Positions 34,551-44,086 of a DNA stretch of 64,000 nucleotides are shown one piece after another. Within the stretch, counting starts at the first letter, position 1. Every line of letters begins with the position of its first letter. Location of the stretch: assembly GCF_017921835.1 (NCBI RefSeq), contig NZ_JAGEMN010000001.1, positions 1 through 64,000 of the forward strand. Direction: 5' to 3'. A program made the translations under genes and the position numbers. This DNA is from Sporosarcina sp. 6E9. Lineage in GTDB: Bacteria; Bacillota; Bacilli; Bacillales_A; Planococcaceae. The notes under the pieces are model-generated. The model worked only from the letters and a program-made list of their open reading frames with translations. It was not told the DNA's origin and searched no databases.

Positions 34551-35920
34551 CTAAAAATAATAAAGTGTGCAATAATCACGATGATTGGTAGTGTAATAAC
34601 TGTACGTTGAATGAAGATAATGAGTAAATCTAAGAAACTTACTGGAATATTTGATCGTAATATCAAAATTCCGATCTCAGACATGTATACGAGTTGTGTT
34701 AATGAAAGCGCTGCGACAATGAACTTAGTTAATTCGCTTTCTAGACCGCTTCCGATGACCGCTGGCAGGAACATATCCGCAAAACCGACGAGCATGGTAG
34801 GTGCTGCGCTCGTTGCTTCAGGAATTCTCATCCATTCGAGCAGTGGCACAATTGGATAGGACATAATTTGGAAAACCGGTGTGAATTCAGCAAGAATGAG
34901 TGCAATCGCGCCAAGGCTCATGACGAGCGGGATAAGCCCGAGCCAAATGTCTAGCACGGTTTCAACGCCGTCTTGTATAAGTCTTTTTGGACTTTTTCCT
35001 GTGTTTGCCTTTTCAACCGCTTGTTGCCATCCCCATTGAATTGCAGACACGCCATCTGGAGTGGTTTCATCGATTTGTTGTCCAACAGGTTCGTAGTAAG
35101 TATCTGCCTTACGCGACAATGGCGGAATGCGCGGCATAATAATCGCGGCAACGATACTAGCAACTGTAACGGTAATATAAAAAGGAATAAAGAGATGACC
35201 AATCCCAATCACTTGCGCAATGACAAGGGAGAAGGCGACAGATGCAATCGAAAAAGTTGTTGCAATGACAGCTGCTTCCCGTTTCGTATAGTAACCTTGG
35301 TCGTACTGTTTCATTGTGACCAGCACGCCAACGGTTCCTGCGCCCATCCAAGACGCCATCGTATCAATCGATGAACGACCAGGTAGGGTGAATAGCGGAC
35401 GCATGACTTTTTGCAACAACGAGCCGACGAATTCCATTAAGCCAAATTCCACAAGAAGCGGCAATAAAATTCCAGCAAACAAAAACCAAGTCAGGAGGAC
35501 GGGCGCCAGATCATAGAGCACAACTCCGCCTGTATTTCTGGATGAGATAAATTCTGGACCGATATTGTAGAAAGCCATGACACCCACCAGAAATCCGATA
35601 ATGCGCATCGTGATCCCAAAGGGGCCGGTGTAAAATACAGATTTGAAAAATGGTTGATTCATAATGAATTTAGGTTTGAGTACGACCGCGAATAAAGTGA
35701 AGAAAACCGTCACACCTAACATAATAACTAGAAACGCGGGTATTTGATTTTTAAATGTTGTTAGAAGTGATGATGCCAGTACGCCAATTCCGATTGTGAT
35801 TTCCCCATTAACCTTAATCGGAACAAGGAATAATAATACCCCGATTAATGACGGAATGATAAACTTCCAAGCATTCAAGCTTTTGACTTTTACCGTTTCT
35901 TGCCCCTTTACTGTCGTCAT
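34547..35920 (-). CDS. YjiH-family membrane protein with nucleoside-recognition (Gate) domains
   Basis: 457 aa, about ten to eleven hydrophobic helices. It resembles YjiH-type proteins related to the SpmA/SpmB and nucleoside-transporter gate domains: LLVEFGLMEFVGSLLQKVMRPLFTLPGRSSIDTMASW, then GTVGVLVTMKQYDQGYYTKREAAVIATTFS. The substrate is unknown. Position as third gene of an operon with an aminotransferase and a PAS regulator suggests transport of an amino compound; this is inference. ATG preceded by GGGGGAAA, 12 bases after the aminotransferase stop. Confidence 0.82.
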   Translation of the reverse strand: MTTVKGQETVKVKSLNAWKFIIPSLIGVLLFLVPIKVNGEITIGIGVLASSLLTTFKNQIPAFLVIMLGVTVFFTLFAVVLKPKFIMNQPFFKSVFYTGPFGITMRIIGFLVGVMAFYNIGPEFISSRNTGGVVLYDLAPVLLTWFLFAGILLPLLVEFGLMEFVGSLLQKVMRPLFTLPGRSSIDTMASWMGAGTVGVLVTMKQYDQGYYTKREAAVIATTFSIASVAFSLVIAQVIGIGHLFIPFYITVTVASIVAAIIMPRIPPLSRKADTYYEPVGQQIDETTPDGVSAIQWGWQQAVEKANTGKSPKRLIQDGVETVLDIWLGLIPLVMSLGAIALILAEFTPVFQIMSYPIVPLLEWMRIPEATSAAPTMLVGFADMFLPAVIGSGLESELTKFIVAALSLTQLVYMSEIGILILRSNIPVSFLDLLIIFIQRTVITLPIIVIIAHFIIFR

Positions 35921-35932
35921 CCGATTTCCCCC

Positions 35933-37252
35933 TTAGCTTTGATAGTTCTTTAAAACGTCTTCAAGTATGTCCAATCCGTCATCAATTTGGCTTTTTGAAA
36001 CCGTTAATGGTGGAATCATACGGATTACTTCCCCAGAGTTTCCGCATAAATAGAAGAGCACGCCACCTTCAAGACAACCATCGAGAACGTCCATAACAGC
36101 TTTCCCGTCTGGTTCGCCAGTTTCAGGATTTCCGAGCTCTATGCCAATCATAAGGCCGACGCCTCTGACTTCTCGAATGATTGGAAAGTTTTCTTGCATT
36201 TTACGTAAGCGGTTCATAGCGTATTCGCCCATGTCTTGTGCATTTTGCAATAAATTTTCTTCTTTCATCACTTCAAGTGAAGCGAGTGCCGCAGAACAAG
36301 CAATCGGGTTGCCGCCAAAAGTGGTCCCGTGTGAACCGAGTGGCCATTGGTCCATCAATTCTTTAGATGCAATCGTTGCGCTTAATGGAAGCCCGGCTGC
36401 GATCCCTTTTGCCACTGCCATAATATCCGGCTTGACATCAAATGTTTGTGCTGCGAACCAATTGCCAGTTCGTCCAAACCCGGTTTGTACTTCATCAAAA
36501 ATGAGTAAAATTCCGTGACGGTCGCAAATTTCGCGAATCTTTTTTAACCAGGCTTTCGGTGGAATAATATAACCGCCTTCACCAAGGACAGGTTCGATAA
36601 TCATGCATGCGACCTCTTCCGGTGATACTTGATGATTAAAAAGCTTTTTAACGTCGCGTTCCAGTTTTTCCGGAAAGAAGACTTCAGGATCAGCGCCTTC
36701 TGGTAAATCTTCAGGAAGGGCATAGGGTAGCTGGTAGGCTAGCCAAGATGGTTGCAGATGTTTGCGATAAGCACTTTTTGACGTAGTGACACTTAGTGCA
36801 CCAATCGAACGACCGTGAAAACAACCTGTAAAGGATACGACATAAGGACGTTTTGTCGTATATTTTGCGAGCTTTAGCGCACCTTCTATCGCTTCAGTTC
36901 CGCTATTGGCAAAAAAGAAGTTATCTAGTTTAGGTGGCAATATTTTTTGCAGTTCGGCCGCTAATTTTAAAATCGACTCATAGATGATGACGCCTGATGG
37001 ACCGTGGATAAGATAATCAGCGCTATCTTTAATTGCTTGGACGACTTTCGGGTGACGGTGGCCGACATTTTCTACTGCGATACCCGATGTGAAATCTAAA
37101 TATTTCTTTCCATCGACACCGTAGTAATAACATCCCTCGGCTTTCACAACAGGCAAGTTCGGATGATCTTTTGCCATGCTTGGCGCTAGGTAATTTCCGA
37201 TATGACCGACCATGTGAGTCCAGTCATTTTTTTCTTCAATTTGTTTTGTCAT
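35933..37252 (-). CDS. Class III PLP aminotransferase (4-aminobutyrate aminotransferase-like)
   Basis: 439 aa, full length for the family. Motifs: [18 protein letters not shown], the PLP phosphate site [15 protein letters not shown], aromatic [28 protein letters not shown] with the PLP-N1 Asp, and the Schiff-base Lys in [13 protein letters not shown]. Enzymes of this group move the amino group of omega-amino acids (GABA, beta-alanine, ornithine) to 2-oxoglutarate or pyruvate; the exact donor cannot be read. It lies 13 bases after the PAS regulator and 12 before the membrane protein, one operon. AAGGGGGA precedes the ATG. Confidence 0.9.
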   Translation of the reverse strand: MTKQIEEKNDWTHMVGHIGNYLAPSMAKDHPNLPVVKAEGCYYYGVDGKKYLDFTSGIAVENVGHRHPKVVQAIKDSADYLIHGPSGVIIYESILKLAAELQKILPPKLDNFFFANSGTEAIEGALKLAKYTTKRPYVVSFTGCFHGRSIGALSVTTSKSAYRKHLQPSWLAYQLPYALPEDLPEGADPEVFFPEKLERDVKKLFNHQVSPEEVACMIIEPVLGEGGYIIPPKAWLKKIREICDRHGILLIFDEVQTGFGRTGNWFAAQTFDVKPDIMAVAKGIAAGLPLSATIASKELMDQWPLGSHGTTFGGNPIACSAALASLEVMKEENLLQNAQDMGEYAMNRLRKMQENFPIIREVRGVGLMIGIELGNPETGEPDGKAVMDVLDGCLEGGVLFYLCGNSGEVIRMIPPLTVSKSQIDDGLDILEDVLKNYQS

Positions 37253-37265
37253 TGATAAATCCCCC

Positions 37266-38618
37266 TTAATCTTCTTCTTCGCCGTACTTCTGTAATTTCC
37301 GCACGACTGTGGGTTGGCTAATGCCTAAATACTTGGCGATTTCCGTCGTTGTTCGATAACGTTCTTGTGCATTGAATAAGACTTCTTTTTCGACGCGTTC
37401 TAAAATAATGGGAAGAGAGCTACCCTCTAATTCCACATGGTATCGTCCATGTTCCATAGGGAGTCTATATTCCGTTGGCAAGTCTTCCATGGATATAATT
37501 GCGGATGTGCTTTGGACAACTAGTCGTTCAATGACATTCATTAGTTCGTAATGGTTATTCAGCCAATGTAAATCTAGTAAATGATTGTATACATCATCTC
37601 TTAGTGAACATTCGATCTTATGTTTCAATGAAAACTGCTGTAAATAAATCGGTATTAAATAGCTTAAATCTTGTTTTCGTTCGCGAAGCGGTTTTAATTC
37701 AATTGGCACAATATGAAGCATATAAAATAAGTCCTTTTGAAAGGAAGGGAGTTCATTCAATTGAATTTCTGATGAGCTAATGACACGTACATCAAGCGGC
37801 ATCTCCTCTTTCGCATATAAAGGCATATACTTTTTTTCTTGAAGAGTTCGGGCAATCATCGCTTGCAGATGCGGGGCAAGTTTATCGATTCCTTTCAAGA
37901 AGAGCGTTCCTCTGTTTGCGAGTGATAATAGGCCGATTTTTTCATTACCCATGCCGAATAATTTCTGTTCAAATAAAGCCTCTGGGATTGTTTCGCAATC
38001 GACAATGATAAAAGGACCGTCGCTTCGAGCACTCTCGTTATGGATTGTTTTTGCGAGCGTCGTTTTTCCGGTACCATGTTCACCGTAAATTACGACGGGA
38101 ACATCAATTGGAGCGGCTTTTCGTGCACTTTCATAAGCCCGGCGTGTTGAACGGTTTTCAACAACTACTCCTTCAATCTTTAGGTTTTTCTTTCTTAGCA
38201 GGGTAAGTTCTTCTTTAGCCATTTTCATCTCGTGTTTAAGTTCTTTTAAATAATCTTCAATAATTAGCAACTCAGAAACCTCGTAAGAATAACTAATGAC
38301 ATATTCGATTTCATTCGATTCATTGAAGAATGGAATCCCCGTAATGAGCACTTTTTGTCCATTGGGGGTCGTCTGAACCAAGACAACTTTCTTTTGTTTT
38401 TTTAGCACAAGCGGTGTAATTGCCGGAGAAAATACACCTTCTTTTTCTAAATCATAAACTGATCTACCTAATAGTTGAGTAGGGTCGATGTCATAATATT
38501 TACCACTGATTTTAGAAGCTTTTACGATGATTCCCTTATGATTTGTAACGATAATATCTTCTTCACTTGTATCGATAATTTCTTGCTCGGAATTTGGGTG
38601 CAAATAAAAACCAGTCAT
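37266..38618 (-). CDS. PAS/AAA+ enhancer-binding-type regulator with a decayed ATPase domain
   Basis: 450 aa. N-terminal PAS-like domain (about 1-120), coiled linker, AAA+ core from about 145 (Walker [13 protein letters not shown]), and C-terminal helix-turn-helix [20 protein letters not shown], which resembles TyrR more than Fis-type EBPs. The GAFTGA sigma-54 contact loop is absent. The Walker B region reads TLFLKGI in place of LFLDEI. The usual F-R-E-D-L-Y-Y-R-L finger reads FQKDLFYML, with both Arg lost. It probably works without ATP hydrolysis, perhaps with the vegetative sigma factor as TyrR does. First gene of its operon, so likely controls the aminotransferase and membrane protein. Confidence 0.85.
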   Translation of the reverse strand: MTGFYLHPNSEQEIIDTSEEDIIVTNHKGIIVKASKISGKYYDIDPTQLLGRSVYDLEKEGVFSPAITPLVLKKQKKVVLVQTTPNGQKVLITGIPFFNESNEIEYVISYSYEVSELLIIEDYLKELKHEMKMAKEELTLLRKKNLKIEGVVVENRSTRRAYESARKAAPIDVPVVIYGEHGTGKTTLAKTIHNESARSDGPFIIVDCETIPEALFEQKLFGMGNEKIGLLSLANRGTLFLKGIDKLAPHLQAMIARTLQEKKYMPLYAKEEMPLDVRVISSSEIQLNELPSFQKDLFYMLHIVPIELKPLRERKQDLSYLIPIYLQQFSLKHKIECSLRDDVYNHLLDLHWLNNHYELMNVIERLVVQSTSAIISMEDLPTEYRLPMEHGRYHVELEGSSLPIILERVEKEVLFNAQERYRTTTEIAKYLGISQPTVVRKLQKYGEEED

Positions 38619-38822
38619 ACAATCACCTTCCTTCTCAATTCAGTAGATTAATGCAACAATGAATTATTATTCTAGTTTGAATAAACTATACATTAGTGAA
38701 TACTAGAATGCAATCATGATTTTTATAAAGTTCTACAATTTAAAAAGGGTCTTTTTATATACATGTTTGGCAGTTTACCTGTTAACATGAGAATATAATT
38801 TCAGATAAAAAGGATGAAACAT

Positions 38823-39395
38823 ATGAAAAACAACAGACAAAAACGAGGGACATCAAGATGGAAAGGAAAGTCAGGATTCACGACAATTATCGCACTTATA
38901 GTTGCTGGGCTATTTATGTATTTCTCACTTGATGACGAGCCTGAAATAGACAGAACTGGTTTTATCCCAGTGGAGTTGGTGAGGACGATTGACGGGGATA
39001 CGATCAAAGTCATCTATAATGGAAAAGAACAAAATTTGCGTTATTTATTAATCGATACGCCAGAATTAAACCATAAACAGCAAGGTAAACAACCATTTGC
39101 TGAAGAAGCGACAAAACGAAATGACGAACTGCTAAAGAGCGGTAAACTTGAAATCGAATTTGATATTGGTGAGCGAGAGGACAAATACGGGCGCTTGCTA
39201 GCGTATGTGTATATTGACGGCGAAAGTGTTCAACAGAAACTCGTCGAAGAAGGATTAGCGCGGGTTGCTTATATTTATCCACCGAATACAAAGCATCTAG
39301 ATCCGTATAAAGAAGCAGAAAAGAAAGCACAACTAGCAGGGATTGGGATTTGGTCAATCGAAGATTATGTGACGAATCGCGGGTTCAATAATTAA
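38823..39395 (+). CDS. Membrane-anchored thermonuclease-family (SNase) protein
   Basis: 190 aa. One N-terminal hydrophobic helix (FTTIIALIVAGLFMYFSL), then a staphylococcal-nuclease domain. Catalytic residues map to LRYLLIDTPE (Arg and Glu) and DKYGRLLAYVY (Arg), with the Ca ligand in TIDGDTIKV. Expected to cut DNA or RNA outside the membrane. The start at 38823 is used because AAAAAGG lies 9 bases upstream; an ATG at 38814 directly abuts that site. Monocistronic. Confidence 0.9.
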   Translation: MKNNRQKRGTSRWKGKSGFTTIIALIVAGLFMYFSLDDEPEIDRTGFIPVELVRTIDGDTIKVIYNGKEQNLRYLLIDTPELNHKQQGKQPFAEEATKRNDELLKSGKLEIEFDIGEREDKYGRLLAYVYIDGESVQQKLVEEGLARVAYIYPPNTKHLDPYKEAEKKAQLAGIGIWSIEDYVTNRGFNN

Positions 39396-39405
39396 AAATT
39401 TCCAG

Positions 39406-39434
39406 TTGACATCTATGATGAACATGTTAATATT
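39406..39434 (+). promoter_or_regulatory. Promoter of the T-box leader
   Basis: TTGACA (39406-39411) and TAATAT/AATATT (39428-39434) with a spacer of 16-17 bp, about 45 bases before the T-box stem I. Confidence 0.7.
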
Positions 39435-39480
39435 CAATTCAATTACATTTTGCGTAAAGTGTATCTTTAAAACTTAAATA

Positions 39481-39684
39481 GATTGATATGAGAGATGGTT
39501 TAGTAGTCATATTGTGAGCAGCAGCGAGAGACTGAATAGTGCGTTTTGTGATTTTCAAAACGCTAGTGGTGGAAGTTCAGGCAGCAATAGGGATGAAGTA
39601 CGCCGTCCGTTTTTCTCAGATAGTAATGAAGTGGATTGTTAGCTGAAGGCCTTCAGCACATTCAATTAGGGTGGTACCGCGGAG
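39481..39684 (+). promoter_or_regulatory. T-box riboswitch, predicted tyrosine specifier (UAC)
   Basis: The diagnostic T-box AGGGTGGTACCGCGG is at 39668-39682. Stem I is closed by TGAGA/TCTCA and ATGG/CCGT. The S-turn strands are AGTA (5') and GAA (3'). By the GAA-N-codon rule seen in glyQS (GAA-A-GGC) the codon here is GAA-G-TAC, that is UAC for tyrosine. Uncharged tRNA-Tyr would stabilise the antiterminator and allow expression of the transporter. Confidence 0.88.
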
Positions 39685-39727
39685 AACTCCTTCGTCCCTT
39701 TTTAAGGGATTGTAGGGGTTTTTTTGT
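39685..39727 (+). terminator. T-box terminator
   Basis: AACTCCT pairs with AGGGGTT, with an inner TCCCT/AGGGA stem, followed by seven T. It overlaps the antiterminator side of the T-box. Confidence 0.85.
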
Positions 39728-39764
39728 ATCTAAAAATAATTGATGACAGAGAGAGGGTTCCATT

Positions 39765-41156
39765 ATGTTTCGAATAAAAGCAGTTATTTCACCTACATTT
39801 GTAGAAGCAGTTCTATTAGTATTCGCAATCGTTGCGCTGCTAAATGTGAGTATTATTAAATTCGGTGCGGTGCCGCATTTGCCGATTTTGTTTTCTATTT
39901 TATTATTAATTTGTTATGGGCTTGTTAAAAAGGTTTCATACAAGCAACTTGAACGCGGTTTGGTAAAAGGTGCTGGTGAAGGGATGGCTGCTGTCTTTCT
40001 ATTCTTTTTTATTGGGATATTGGTGAGTAGCTGGATCATGAGCGGGACGATTCCGACGTTAATTTATGCAGGGTTCACATTAATTACGCCGACATTTTTC
40101 TTCGCGATTGTTTTTGTTATTACGGCAATTGTCGGGATTTCTATTGGAAGTTCATTGACAACGGTCGCGACAGTGGGGGTTGCTTTTATAGGTATGGCAA
40201 CTGTGCTTGATTTATCACTTGCAATCACGGCTGGAGCAATCGTGTCAGGTGCATTTTTCGGAGATAAAATGTCACCACTCTCAGATACGACGAACTTGGC
40301 GTCATCCATAGTAGGGGTCGATTTATTTGAACATATTCGGAATATGAGCTGGACAACAATTCCAGCATTTGTTTTATCACTGCTTATCTTTGGACTTTTA
40401 TCACCGGGTGTTACGTTGACTGATATTGATAAGATTACTGGATTCCAAGAAGGTTTGCTAGAAACCGGGATGATTCATTGGTATACGATGATTCCACTCG
40501 CCGTACTCGTTGTCTTGTCAATCAAGAAAACACCAGCGATGATGACATTAGCAATCAGTTCTGCGACTGCGGTAGCCATCACATTTTTCCATCATAGTTA
40601 CAGTGCGCCTGAAATTTTCAACATTCTATTTGGTGGTTTTGTTTCATCGACGGGCATTGAAGATATTGATGCTTTGCTTACACGCGGTGGTATGGAAAGC
40701 ATGATGTTTACGGTTGGTTTAGTGTTGTTGGCGCTTAGTATGGGTGGCTTGTTATTTACACTAGGCATTGTGCAATGTTTACTTGCGAAAATTGAAAGTC
40801 TGTTGCGGAAGGTATCCTCTGTCATTGCCGCATCTGCGTTAACCGCAATCGGCATTAACGTGTTGATCGGCGAGCAGTATTTATCGATTTTATTAACGGG
40901 ACAAGCTTTTGGGTCGCAATATGAAAAGGTTGGACTTGCACCAAAGAACTTAAGTCGTGTGATGGAGGACGCGGGAACGGTTGTGAATCCGTTAGTGCCT
41001 TGGAGCGTTTGTGGTATATTTATAACAAAGATGTTAGGTGTCGCGACACTCACTTACTTACCATTTGCATTCTTTTGTCTGCTTTCGCCAATATTAACCG
41101 TATTGTTCGGATATCTTGGGAAGACTTTGACGTACAAAGAAGTTGCTAAATCTTAA
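39765..41156 (+). CDS. NhaC-family Na+/H+ antiporter-type transporter, T-box controlled
   Basis: 463 aa, about eleven to twelve membrane helices. NhaC-family signature stretch: GISIGSSLTTVATVGVAFIG and SGAFFGDKMSPLSDTTNLASS. Family members include Na+/H+ and malate/lactate antiporters. The Tyr T-box leader argues for tyrosine uptake, as predicted for YheL-type proteins; that substrate is inference. ATG preceded by GAGAGAGG. The hutG-like gene follows after 17 bases with its own ribosome site, so they are likely one transcript. Confidence 0.9.
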   Translation: MFRIKAVISPTFVEAVLLVFAIVALLNVSIIKFGAVPHLPILFSILLLICYGLVKKVSYKQLERGLVKGAGEGMAAVFLFFFIGILVSSWIMSGTIPTLIYAGFTLITPTFFFAIVFVITAIVGISIGSSLTTVATVGVAFIGMATVLDLSLAITAGAIVSGAFFGDKMSPLSDTTNLASSIVGVDLFEHIRNMSWTTIPAFVLSLLIFGLLSPGVTLTDIDKITGFQEGLLETGMIHWYTMIPLAVLVVLSIKKTPAMMTLAISSATAVAITFFHHSYSAPEIFNILFGGFVSSTGIEDIDALLTRGGMESMMFTVGLVLLALSMGGLLFTLGIVQCLLAKIESLLRKVSSVIAASALTAIGINVLIGEQYLSILLTGQAFGSQYEKVGLAPKNLSRVMEDAGTVVNPLVPWSVCGIFITKMLGVATLTYLPFAFFCLLSPILTVLFGYLGKTLTYKEVAKS

Positions 41157-41173
41157 GGCTTGGAGGAATTCAT

Positions 41174-42091
41174 ATGAAGGAAATACCCTCGTTTAATTGG
41201 CAAGGAAGGACGGATCATAAAACCGACTGGCAACAGTTTCGATACCATCAGGTGATCGGGGAAGAGGCCGATTGTGTGTTGATTGGTTTTGAATGTGATG
41301 AAGGGGTAAGACGTAATAATGGGCGAGTTGGTGCGGCTGAGGCACCGAATGCATTACGAGCAGCGCTTTCGAACATGGCATGGCGACTTCCAGAAGGGAA
41401 ACAGCTAGCTGACGCGGGTAATATTGTCTGCGTTGGCGAACAGTTGGAAGAAGCGCAGGCAGAACTAGGTTCGGTTGTAAAGACGAATTTGAACGAGCAT
41501 AGAACGCCAATTATTTTAGGCGGTGGGCATGAAACGTTTTTTGGTCATTATCTTGGTGCCCGTGGTTACTTAGGAAAAGGGAAGAAGCTCGGCATTATTA
41601 ATATCGATGCGCATTTCGATATGAGACCGTATGATGAGCAACCTTCTTCGGGTACAATGTTTCGCCAAATACTAGAGAATGATGCAGATGCGGGTTATCT
41701 CGTTTTGGGAATTCAACGGTATGGAAATACGGAGAGTTTATTCCAAAAGGCGGATGAGCTCGGTTGTGAATACATTTATGAAGATGAGTTGACGGATGAA
41801 AACATGAATGCGGCAATCGATGCTTTTATCGCTAAGCATGATGCCATTATTCTAACGCTTTGTATGGATGTTCTTGAAGCAGACGCGGCACCTGGTGTGA
41901 GTGCACCATCTCCATTTGGACTGCATCCAAAAGTTGTTCGGTCAATCATTCGAAAAGTCGCCCGGAATTCCAAAACGCTTTCTTTTGATATTGCGGAAGT
42001 GAACCCTACGCTTGATGCTGATGGAAGAACTGTAAAATTAGGCGCAGCTTTTGTGAATGAAGCAATCATGGGTTTTATGAGTCATAGATAG
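41174..42091 (+). CDS. hutG: Formimidoylglutamase-like protein of the arginase/ureohydrolase family
   Basis: 305 aa. Mn-binding motifs: GGGHETFFGHY (His), NIDAHFDMRP (Asp-His-Asp) and LTLCMDVLEADAAPGVSAPSPFGL, whose CMDV...SAPSPFGL form suits formimidoylglutamases more than arginases. HutG hydrolyses N-formimidoyl-glutamate in histidine breakdown. No other hut gene is nearby, and the gene sits directly behind a transporter under a tyrosine-type T-box, an unexpected pairing. GGAGGAATT precedes the ATG. Confidence 0.85.
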   Translation: MKEIPSFNWQGRTDHKTDWQQFRYHQVIGEEADCVLIGFECDEGVRRNNGRVGAAEAPNALRAALSNMAWRLPEGKQLADAGNIVCVGEQLEEAQAELGSVVKTNLNEHRTPIILGGGHETFFGHYLGARGYLGKGKKLGIINIDAHFDMRPYDEQPSSGTMFRQILENDADAGYLVLGIQRYGNTESLFQKADELGCEYIYEDELTDENMNAAIDAFIAKHDAIILTLCMDVLEADAAPGVSAPSPFGLHPKVVRSIIRKVARNSKTLSFDIAEVNPTLDADGRTVKLGAAFVNEAIMGFMSHR

Positions 42092-42130
42092 GGTCGTAAA
42101 CCATATTTCGGTTTGGTATAAAGTCGTAAA

Positions 42131-42250
42131 ATGCGGATATGTTTGATAAATGTTCGGATATACGGTGGAAACATACGTATAAATTCAGCAGACTGTCGGA
42201 TATGCAGCAGAAACATGCGGATATATTCATCAGAATGTCGGATATATGAA
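42131..42250. repeat. Array C: six 21-bp-spaced CGGATAT units
   Basis: The core (T)CGGATAT (variants allowed, e.g. CGTATAA at 42176) occurs at 42134, 42155, 42176, 42197, 42218 and 42239, an exact 21-bp period. Intervening bases vary (e.g. CAGCAGAAAC, TTCATCAGAA). It lies between the hutG-like gene and a terminator hairpin. Confidence 0.88.
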
Positions 42251-42280
42251 AAATAATGCTCCCATCAATTATGAATTTCA

Positions 42281-42326
42281 AAATGCCTGTGCAAACAATG
42301 ATCATTTGTTTGCACAGGCATTTTTA
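42281..42326 (+). terminator. Terminator after the transporter-hutG operon
   Basis: AAATGCCTGTGCAAACAA and TTGTTTGCACAGGCATTT form a perfect stem of 18 bp followed by T. Confidence 0.88.
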
Positions 42327-42404
42327 TGTACTTTGCGCATTTAGTAATGTATACTTTGATAAAGTGGACATTAGTTATCCATGTTAGAGGAAGAGGTGAA
42401 TAAC

Positions 42405-42887
42405 TTGAGAATGAAAACAGGAGTGGAACAAGCTGTATATGCCATTCTCCTATTAAATATGTTGCCCGATAAAGCTGTACTACCAGGCGAAGCAATCAGT
42501 CAAAAGTTAGGCACATCGCCTTCATACTCTCAGAAATTATTGAGAAGATTAGTCAGTGCGGATTTGATAGCCTCTGTTCCTGGGGTAAAAGGCGGATTTA
42601 AATTATATAAAAAACCTGAAGACATTCGAATATACGATATTTATCTAGCGATAGAAGGACATCAATCACTTTATTCCCCGAGCGGTATTCTCGATGACCT
42701 GCTGGATTTGGAAGAAGAAGAACAATGTTGCTTACTTACAGATTTAATGGATGAGGCTGAGGGTGCTTGGAAAACTGTGTTAAAGCGTAAAACAATCGCC
42801 TCATTATCTGATGAAATTCTAGCAGATCGTTTTTCAGAACAAGTGACTGCATTACAGGAATTGATTCGAGAAAAAATGGTTATATAG
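42405..42887 (+). CDS. Rrf2-family transcriptional regulator
   Basis: 160 aa. N-terminal winged helix typical of Rrf2 (TGVEQAVYAILLLNMLP, SQKLGTSPSYSQKLLRRLVSADLIASVPGVKGGFKL). A single Cys pair (EEQCCLL) is present, unlike the three-Cys Fe-S site of IscR/NsrR, so a thiol sensor or no cofactor is more likely. The TTG at 42405 has GAGGTGA at good spacing; an ATG at 42411 is the alternative. It starts a group with the monooxygenase 10 bases after it and probably regulates it. Confidence 0.85.
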   Translation: MRMKTGVEQAVYAILLLNMLPDKAVLPGEAISQKLGTSPSYSQKLLRRLVSADLIASVPGVKGGFKLYKKPEDIRIYDIYLAIEGHQSLYSPSGILDDLLDLEEEEQCCLLTDLMDEAEGAWKTVLKRKTIASLSDEILADRFSEQVTALQELIREKMVI

Positions 42888-42897
42888 GGGGATTCCC

Positions 42898-43845
42898 ATG
42901 GGGAAGTTTCAGTCGCATCAAGGTTTTACACGTACGTTTAAAGAAAATAAATTGACGCTTGGATTATTATTTCCACTAGAGGCGTATTCGGGCAGTTTCC
43001 CTAAAATGGATTTAGCAGAACAAATCACACTTGCCAAGACGGTAGAAGATTTAGGATTTGCTTCTCTATTTGTAAGAGATTCGCCGCTGTACGATCCAAA
43101 TTTTGGAGATGTGGGCTTTCTCTATGATTCGCTCATGTTTTTAACGTATGCGGCGGCACATACTGAAAAAATCGCATTAGGTACAGCAAGTATCGTTACA
43201 CCTTTACGAAATCCACTTCATTTGGCGAAAGCAGCTGCGACTTTGGATAGCTTATCCGGGCAACGTTTCTTATTTGGGGCAGCGACAGGAGACCGTCCCA
43301 TTGAGTTCCCAGCATTTAAAATAGATTCGAATGATAAAGAAGCATTATTTAGGGAATCTATAGAAGTGATGAGAAAGTTATGGCGAGAATCATTCCCAGA
43401 AATTCAAACTGAACAAGTTGAATTGACGGTAGGTGACGTTGTGCCAAAACCTAAACTAGGTGATATCCCGATTTTCGGAACCGGTTATTCGGGTCAAACA
43501 ATTGAGTGGTTGGCACAACATACGGATGGTTGGTTATTTTACGCACAAGGCGTGAATGAACAACGGGAACTTATTAAGAACTGGCATGAGTCCGCAGGCG
43601 GATTTAAACCGTTCACACAACCCGTTGCACTCGATTTATCCGAAAATCCAAACGAGGCTCCAAAGCCGATAACCGGCGGATTTAGAGCGGGTTATAAATT
43701 CATCATCGATTATTTATATGCGTATCAGGATGCGGGGGTCAACCATGTGCTATTTGGATTGAAATCTGGAAGCCGCCCTGCGAATGAAGTCATTCAAGAG
43801 TTAGGCGAATATGTGGTTCCGCATTTTCCATCACATTTAAAGTAG
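42898..43845 (+). CDS. Luciferase-like FMN-dependent oxidoreductase (BA3436 type)
   Basis: 315 aa TIM-barrel enzyme of the bacterial luciferase superfamily: LGLLFPLEAYSG, LAKTVEDLGFASLFVRD, LGTASIVTPLRNPLHLAKAAATLDSLSGQRFLFGAATGDRP, and GTGYSGQTIEWLAQHTDGW near the flavin phosphate site. Substrate unknown. It lies 10 bases after the Rrf2 regulator with GGGGGATTCCC before the ATG, so likely regulated by it. Confidence 0.88.
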   Translation: MGKFQSHQGFTRTFKENKLTLGLLFPLEAYSGSFPKMDLAEQITLAKTVEDLGFASLFVRDSPLYDPNFGDVGFLYDSLMFLTYAAAHTEKIALGTASIVTPLRNPLHLAKAAATLDSLSGQRFLFGAATGDRPIEFPAFKIDSNDKEALFRESIEVMRKLWRESFPEIQTEQVELTVGDVVPKPKLGDIPIFGTGYSGQTIEWLAQHTDGWLFYAQGVNEQRELIKNWHESAGGFKPFTQPVALDLSENPNEAPKPITGGFRAGYKFIIDYLYAYQDAGVNHVLFGLKSGSRPANEVIQELGEYVVPHFPSHLK

Positions 43846-43860
43846 AAAGAAGTGTGTAAA

Positions 43861-44082
43861 ATGATAAAAGAATTAGAGCGCATCAATCAATTGGCAAAAA
43901 AACAACGTGAAGAAGGTTTAACCAATGCTGAAAAGGTCGAGCAAAAAGCGTTGCGAGAAGATTACTTGCGACAAATTCGCGGGCAAGTGCTGGATACATT
44001 TTCTGGTTTAACAGTCATCGATCCATTAGGAAATGATGTCACGCCAGATAAAGTGCGCGATTTTAAAAAGGAAGGAAGTTAA
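43861..44082 (+). CDS. DUF896 (YnzC-family) small protein
   Basis: 73 aa, two-helix DUF896 protein: IKELERINQLAKKQREEGLTNAEKVEQKALREDYLRQIRGQ. YnzC-like proteins are small cytoplasmic helical hairpins; in Bacillus a relative is induced by the SOS response, but function is unknown. The ATG at 43861 is chosen over a GTG at 43852. It is 15 bases after one monooxygenase gene and 4 before the next, one operon. Confidence 0.88.
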   Translation: MIKELERINQLAKKQREEGLTNAEKVEQKALREDYLRQIRGQVLDTFSGLTVIDPLGNDVTPDKVRDFKKEGS

Positions 44083-44086
44083 GTAT

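Noticed and set aside
42075..42305. Minus-strand open frame of 76 codons across array C
   Set aside because: It arises from the 21-bp period, overlaps the hutG-like 3' end and a terminator, and lacks a ribosome site.
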